Below are positions 59,791 to 64,000 of a stretch of 64,000 bases of DNA, piece after piece. Each line of letters begins with the position of its first letter. The first letter of the stretch is position 1. The stretch is from positions 1 through 64,000 of the forward strand of contig CAZUCC010000019.1 of the NCBI GenBank assembly GCA_964619065.1. Reading direction: 5' to 3'. This stretch comes from JANXUC01 sp964619065. GTDB taxonomy: Bacteria > Acidobacteriota > Terriglobia > Terriglobales > Acidobacteriaceae. Both the position numbers and the translations under genes were made by a program. The notes beneath the pieces are model-generated. The model was not told where the DNA came from. It ran no database searches and saw nothing but the letters and a program-made list of their open reading frames with translations.

Positions 59791-61056
59791 CTAGCCCACG
59801 ATTTCCCGCAAGGCTGTCAGCAGAGTTTCCACTTCCTCTCCCACGTTATAGTGGGCGAGGCCGATGCGGAGGAAGCCGCCAGAGGGTTCGACGCCGAGGC
59901 GCTCGGAAAGGTTGATGGCGTAGTAGTTTCCATCCCAGGTGAAGATGCCCCGGTCGCTCAGTTTGTTCGCCAGGTCTGCCGGAGTGTGGCCGTCAATCCG
60001 CGCTGCCGCGGTTGGGCAACGGTGCTCAAACCGCCGTGGGTTGGTGATGCCGTAAAGCTTCAAGCCGCGGATCTCTAGCAGCCCTTGAATCATTCGCTCG
60101 ACCAAAGACCTTTCATAGAGCTGAATCTCCCGCATGGCCGCGAGGAGTGCCTGCCGTCGTGTGGATGCTGAGGCGTTAATACCACGACCCAGGTCGGCAA
60201 GATAGTTCACGCATTCCGTGATTCCGGCAATGCATTCGTGATTCAACGTTCCCATCTCCCAGCGTTGGGGCACGTCATTGATCAAAGGTCGCACCTTATA
60301 CGGTGTCAGCCGCTGGAGATGTTCGCGCTTGCCGTACAGCACTCCCATGTGCGGTCCAAAGAACTTGTACGAGGAACACGCCAGGAAATCGCAATCGATC
60401 GCCCGGACATCGATGGGACCGTGCGGCGCGTAATGTACGGCGTCGATATATGCCAGTGCACCCACTTTGTGCGCCAGCCGGACGACCTCGGCGACATCAT
60501 TGATAGTGCCTACCGCATTCGAAGCGAGACCTACTGCGACCACCTTAGTTCGGCTGTTGATCTTGCTGGCCAGGTCCACCATGTCGAGGGTGCAGTCTTC
60601 CTCGCGAATGTCAGCCACACGAATGACCACGCCGCGCTCTTCCAGCGCTTTCCAGGGAGCAAAGTTGGCGTCGTGGTCGAGGCAGGTGAGCACGATCTCA
60701 TCCCCAGCCTTGAGCTCGCGGCCGATCGAGCGGCTCATAGCAAAAGTCAGCGACGTCATGTTCATGCCAAACACAATCTCGTCCCAGTCGCAGCCGAGGA
60801 AATCCGCCATCGCATGACGGGCGTCCAGCAGCATCTTGTCCGTGCGACGCGCAGTCTCATAGTTGCCGCCGCTGTTGGCGTTGTCACGAGACAGATAATG
60901 ACTGATGGCGTCAATTACCCGCTGTGGAACCTGCGTGCCTCCCGGCCCATCGAGAAATATGGCTGGATGCCCATTCACGGTTTGTGTAAGAGAGGGGAAC
61001 TGCGCCCGAATGCGTGCTAGGTCGAGCTTCGTGACTTCGTTTTGCGTGGTGAACAA
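59791..61056 (-). CDS. cysteine desulfurase-like PLP enzyme (SufS-like subfamily)
   Basis: 421 residues. The TTG at 61056 has GAGGAG 7 nt upstream and is preferred to the TTG at 61095. A class V aminotransferase fold is seen: IFLDGPGGTQVPQRVIDAIS, NANSGGNYETARRTDKMLLD, IVLTCLDHDANFAPWKALEE, YIDAVHYAPHGPIDVRAIDC, and the PLP lysine in LACSSYKFFGPHMGVLYGKR. This pattern belongs to the 'cysteine desulfurase-like, SufS subfamily' (TIGR01976) group, whose substrate is uncertain. No suf or isc genes are adjacent, so a housekeeping Fe-S role is not assured. Confidence 0.9.
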   Translation of the reverse strand: MFTTQNEVTKLDLARIRAQFPSLTQTVNGHPAIFLDGPGGTQVPQRVIDAISHYLSRDNANSGGNYETARRTDKMLLDARHAMADFLGCDWDEIVFGMNMTSLTFAMSRSIGRELKAGDEIVLTCLDHDANFAPWKALEERGVVIRVADIREEDCTLDMVDLASKINSRTKVVAVGLASNAVGTINDVAEVVRLAHKVGALAYIDAVHYAPHGPIDVRAIDCDFLACSSYKFFGPHMGVLYGKREHLQRLTPYKVRPLINDVPQRWEMGTLNHECIAGITECVNYLADLGRGINASASTRRQALLAAMREIQLYERSLVERMIQGLLEIRGLKLYGITNPRRFEHRCPTAAARIDGHTPADLANKLSDRGIFTWDGNYYAINLSERLGVEPSGGFLRIGLAHYNVGEEVETLLTALREIVG

Positions 61057-61151
61057 TCGCGTCTCCTCGTTGAGGGGCAATGGAGCTGCCAGCAAATGGC
61101 GCAGCTTTTACCGATTGAATAAGGATTATAGTTCGTCGGGATTTCCAGGGC

Positions 61152-62390
61152 CTACAGCCAACCGAACTTCAACAGAAGATAGTATGTGCTCGCCAGTGTA
61201 ACGAGTGGCCCCACAACAACAAATGCGATGGCCATCCCGCTGGGAGAAGTGCTGATCTCATCGCGAGCGCGCGAGGAGATAGAAAAGGGAGATCCGTTCT
61301 TGCCTTGGCGAAGTAGAAAAGGCGGTAGTGGTTCGGACGCAGAAGGTTCGGACACGGGAGGCTCTGGCGCTAGCGGCAGTGCAGGCAGTGGTGGTGGCGC
61401 TTCTTCCGGCTTTTTCTGCTGCTCGACCTGTTCTTCGACGGCCACAACTGCAGCTGGACTCGTCTCGGGTGCAGCTGTCGGTTCTGCTTCGGAATTTGTC
61501 ATGCGCGCGCGTGCCAGTGCCGCTGCCAGACGCGATTGCATGGTCATCTCCGCAGCGGGGGTGTTTCGCGGCTCCGGGGAGAGGCGAATAATCTGCGGCT
61601 GTGCGTGGCCGGACACGGTTTCCAGAGACGCCGATGCTGCGGCACCTTTCCCTATAAGGACCGGTGAAGCGGATGGTAGGGCAGACGGTTTTTCGGTAGT
61701 TTGCAAAACCCCCGCTCCCGGCGCGGCCATGTTGGCAGCGGCGGAGGAGCTTCTTTTCGCTGGCGCCAAAGGAGCGCCAGTTGCATCGAGGGTCAGGTTC
61801 CTTGTGGCCGTTCCATAGATAAAAATTTGAGCAGCAGGAGGAATCAGATATTCTTCTACTCGAAGGGCTGCACGCCTATCTACTTTGTGGCGGACGAGAA
61901 AATCCTCGAGTCCTACGGAGATGTCGGTGTGCGTAGAGAGCAAGGTCTTACCGTACTCTTCGTAGGTGTCGCGAGGTATATCTATGTTCGCACCACGAGG
62001 ATCGACCAGGAGGCGTCCAGTTTGGTCGTTAAGGAGAAAGGTGCGGCACATGGTCTCCTCCGCGACTTTGTTCCAAGAGTCACTTTGGGTGGAGTCTTGC
62101 TGCCGCCACACGATCGCCCGGTAGTAGAAGCACGGCTTGCCGGAAATGGCAGCAGACAGGGTTTGCTGGCCCTCGGCTGCGCCACTTACTTCGAGCAATC
62201 CCGAGCTCGCGTCGCGGATTGCCGTAACTGGGTTCGCCCGCAAACGGCGCTTGCGGCGCAATAACAGGATTCCCTCAGCAAAGAGATAGATTCCGCACAG
62301 ACAGCCGAAGGCCGCGAGAAAAACGAAAGGGTTCTCCCGCGGGTTGATTGCGCTGGCCAAAAGGGTCGTCACAAGGTCAGGTCCGGACAC
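61152..62390 (-). CDS. membrane protein with GIDE-like (E3 ligase-type) domain
   Basis: 412 residues from a GTG at 62390. One N-terminal helix (NPFVFLAAFGCLCGIYLFAE), then a GIDE/MULAN-like domain at residues ~55-205 (LLEVSGAAEGQQTLSAAISG, KPCFYYRAIVWRQQDSTQSD, LLNDQTGRLLVDPRGANIDI). A long Ala/Pro/Glu-rich linker follows, and a last helix (GMAIAFVVVGPLVTLASTYY) near the end. There is no RING finger. The domain name comes from the mitochondrial E3 ligase MULAN, but bacterial members have no known ubiquitin role. It is divergent from the TPR gene. Confidence 0.72.
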   Translation of the reverse strand: MSGPDLVTTLLASAINPRENPFVFLAAFGCLCGIYLFAEGILLLRRKRRLRANPVTAIRDASSGLLEVSGAAEGQQTLSAAISGKPCFYYRAIVWRQQDSTQSDSWNKVAEETMCRTFLLNDQTGRLLVDPRGANIDIPRDTYEEYGKTLLSTHTDISVGLEDFLVRHKVDRRAALRVEEYLIPPAAQIFIYGTATRNLTLDATGAPLAPAKRSSSAAANMAAPGAGVLQTTEKPSALPSASPVLIGKGAAASASLETVSGHAQPQIIRLSPEPRNTPAAEMTMQSRLAAALARARMTNSEAEPTAAPETSPAAVVAVEEQVEQQKKPEEAPPPLPALPLAPEPPVSEPSASEPLPPFLLRQGKNGSPFSISSRARDEISTSPSGMAIAFVVVGPLVTLASTYYLLLKFGWL

Positions 62391-62621
62391 ACATCTAGGT
62401 CTCGAATTAGAGGTATTGACTGAGCGTAGCGGAGGAAGAGCCGCTCTGCAGTAGGGAAGAAGTACAGTTACTTACTTTGGTAAGGCGCGACCCCAAAACT
62501 GCCGGAAAAGGACATACCAAAATCTGGGGACGATGACCTTCGTAATCACCTTTCGCGGCTACTCGATTGCTGCGCTTGGGCAGGCTGCCTAGAATCGAAT
62601 CGAGTCCCTGTCCAGACCTGC

Positions 62622-64000
62622 ATGGCTGATCGTGCTGACATCGCGAAGCGCATTGAGCGCGCCGAAAAATTCCTCCAAAAAGGCAAGCCCGAAGCTGCCC
62701 TGGAAGAGTATCTGTCCGTTCTGAATGAAGACCGGGAAAATGACACCGTGCGCCAGATGGCTGCGGACTTGTCGCTTTCTGTGGGACGTGTGCCCGAGGC
62801 GGTAACGCTGCTCGGTGACCTTTTTGAGCGGCAGGTGGGCGTTGGGGATGCCACCCGCGCTAGCCTTACCTATAAAAAGCTGGCGCGCCATTCAAATCCG
62901 ACCACGGACCAAAAAATCCGGTTTGGACAATTGCTGGAAGCTTCCAATCGAAAACTGGCGATTGAAACTTACGAAGCCGCGCTCTTCGAGCTAAGTACAC
63001 AAGGAAACAAGACACAACAGATAGCCGTCCTGAAGCGCATTGTTGCTCTGGATGCTTCGCTGCCCAACTTTGTGCGGATCGGCGAATTGGCGGCAGAGCT
63101 AGGTGACGGTCGCGGAGCTGCTGCGGCGTTTTTACGCGTGGCCGAGCTAACCGAGCAATCGGGCGGTGCGTCCGCGACTTGGTACGAGAAAGCCTTTCAA
63201 GCAGATGGAACCAATCCCAAAATTGCCCTGGCCTACGGGCGCAGCTTGCTGGTGCAAGGCGAGGCGGGCGCAGCGATTTTTGTGCTTTCCCCGCTGATGA
63301 ATGAAGGTACACCCGCGAACGATCTCCGCGATGCGTATGCCGGAGCTTTGCTTGCGGCCGGACGCTTGAAGGACGCCGAGCCGCACGTCATGGCTCTGTT
63401 TGAGCAGAATCCCTCCCGCCTTCCGCAGGTGACGCAGCTCATCGGCGACATGATCGATGGAGAGATGGACCGCGATGCGGTGGCGCTGGCGCGCAAACTC
63501 GAACAGTTCCAGCGGCGGCGCGGCGAGCGGCGAGCCTTCCTGGCAACGATGCAGGATTTGGTATCACGGCACCGCGCCTCGGCGGACCTGCTCGAATTTC
63601 TGGTCGAGCTCTACAATTCTTCCAATCGTGAAACGGACTATTGTCAGACGTTGCTGCGCCTCTTCGATCTCTATTTCAAGACTGGGAACTTTGTTAAGGC
63701 GGGCGAATGTCTGGATCGTGCTGCCGAGGTAGATCCTTATGAGCCCGGGCACCAACGCCGCCTCGAGATGCTGAAAGGCAAGCTGGACGAGCCGCAGTAC
63801 AATGCGGTCGCCGCACGCTTGGCCCCATCGGGTAATAAAAAAACTGCGCCCGAAGTGGAGCAGAAATCCGAGCCCTCACTCGGTGCTTCCGCGCTGCAAG
63901 ATCTCATGCTCCAGGCAGAGATTCTGGTGCAGTACGGGATGCAGGCAAAAGCTTCCGAGCGTCTGCAACGCATTCAGGAACTGTTCCCGACCGAAGTCGA
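62622..64000 (+). CDS. TPR-repeat protein (cut by window edge)
   Basis: From the ATG at 62622 the frame is open to the right edge (459 codons seen). The product is a run of helical tetratricopeptide-like repeats: ERAEKFLQKGKPEAALEEYL, VGRVPEAVTLLGDLFERQVG, ALDASLPNFVRIGELAAELG, WYEKAFQADGTNPKIALAYG, AGRLKDAEPHVMALFEQNP, FVKAGECLDRAAEVDPYEPG. No signal peptide or other domain is visible so far, so it is a cytoplasmic scaffold by appearance. Relatives in acidobacteria can be very long. The start has no clear ribosome site but no better alternative exists. Confidence 0.85.
   Translation, partial: MADRADIAKRIERAEKFLQKGKPEAALEEYLSVLNEDRENDTVRQMAADLSLSVGRVPEAVTLLGDLFERQVGVGDATRASLTYKKLARHSNPTTDQKIRFGQLLEASNRKLAIETYEAALFELSTQGNKTQQIAVLKRIVALDASLPNFVRIGELAAELGDGRGAAAAFLRVAELTEQSGGASATWYEKAFQADGTNPKIALAYGRSLLVQGEAGAAIFVLSPLMNEGTPANDLRDAYAGALLAAGRLKDAEPHVMALFEQNPSRLPQVTQLIGDMIDGEMDRDAVALARKLEQFQRRRGERRAFLATMQDLVSRHRASADLLEFLVELYNSSNRETDYCQTLLRLFDLYFKTGNFVKAGECLDRAAEVDPYEPGHQRRLEMLKGKLDEPQYNAVAARLAPSGNKKTAPEVEQKSEPSLGASALQDLMLQAEILVQYGMQAKASERLQRIQELFPTEV

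Overview
The window looks like chromosomal DNA from an Acidobacteriota member, probably of the Terriglobia/Koribacter type. This is an inference. It rests on the acidobacterial VWFA-related domain protein at 56116-57099, the dispersed 'CHPERSEGP' type inverted repeat at 53344-53492, a set of small proteins whose style I associate with soil acidobacteria (2273-2655, 10958-11143, 50848-51108), and the moderately high GC. I see no tRNA, rRNA, CRISPR array, insertion sequence or phage gene. Both ends of the window cut a gene.

Region 1 (1-13.2 kb) is a signalling and envelope-stress neighbourhood. It holds a cut multi-HAMP sensor kinase, a receiver-only regulator, a NarL/LuxR regulator, three BON-domain exported proteins, an AsmA-like protein, a bacterial metallothionein, a YflT-like stress protein, a CsbD protein, a SYLF lipid-binding protein, DUF5670 and DUF3309 mini membrane proteins, and a PGYW-repeat protein. 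Three 18-bp palindromes with the same architecture (RTACRG-N6-CTGTAY), plus a degenerate fourth, lie in intergenic DNA of this region only, two of them upstream of the two response regulators. They may be operators of one local regulon.

Region 2 (13.2-25.0 kb, + strand) has a LacI-family regulator followed by amino-acid genes: aspartate kinase, homoserine dehydrogenase, glutamate synthase large and small subunits, and threonine ammonia-lyase. The lysC leader is rich in hairpins ending in a U-tract hairpin. The gltB leader can be drawn as a compact H-type pseudoknot.

Region 3 (25.0-44.3 kb, - strand) starts with an M48-type metallopeptidase. It continues as a Wzx/Wzy-type exopolysaccharide locus, read from 44.3 down to 26.3 kb: outer-membrane export protein, Wzz/GumC co-polymerase, a BY-kinase-like protein that has lost its Walker motifs, the WbaP-like initiating transferase, Wzy, Wzx, a heparinase II/III-like protein, a GT4 transferase, a fused GT4-GT4 transferase, a beta-helix protein, and rfbB-rfbA-rfbC-rfbD for dTDP-L-rhamnose. 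Genes overlap or abut through most of it, so it is probably one transcription unit. A divergent LuxR regulator whose receiver domain lacks the phosphorylatable aspartate faces it across a 473-bp intergenic region.

Region 4 (45.5-52.0 kb) has a small membrane protein, a widely conserved protein of unknown function that databases often mislabel, a membrane diguanylate cyclase, a PilZ-TonB fusion, a small coiled-coil protein and a GAF protein. Cyclic-di-GMP control of the neighbouring polysaccharide locus is a natural hypothesis. A near-match to the ParB-binding site parS lies at 49678-49693.

Region 5 (52-64 kb) is mostly metabolic and signalling: an exported acetamidase/formamidase-like protein, a PhoR/PhoB-type two-component pair, the VWFA protein, 2-oxoglutarate dehydrogenase E1, a cysteine-desulfurase-like protein, a GIDE-domain membrane protein and a cut TPR protein.
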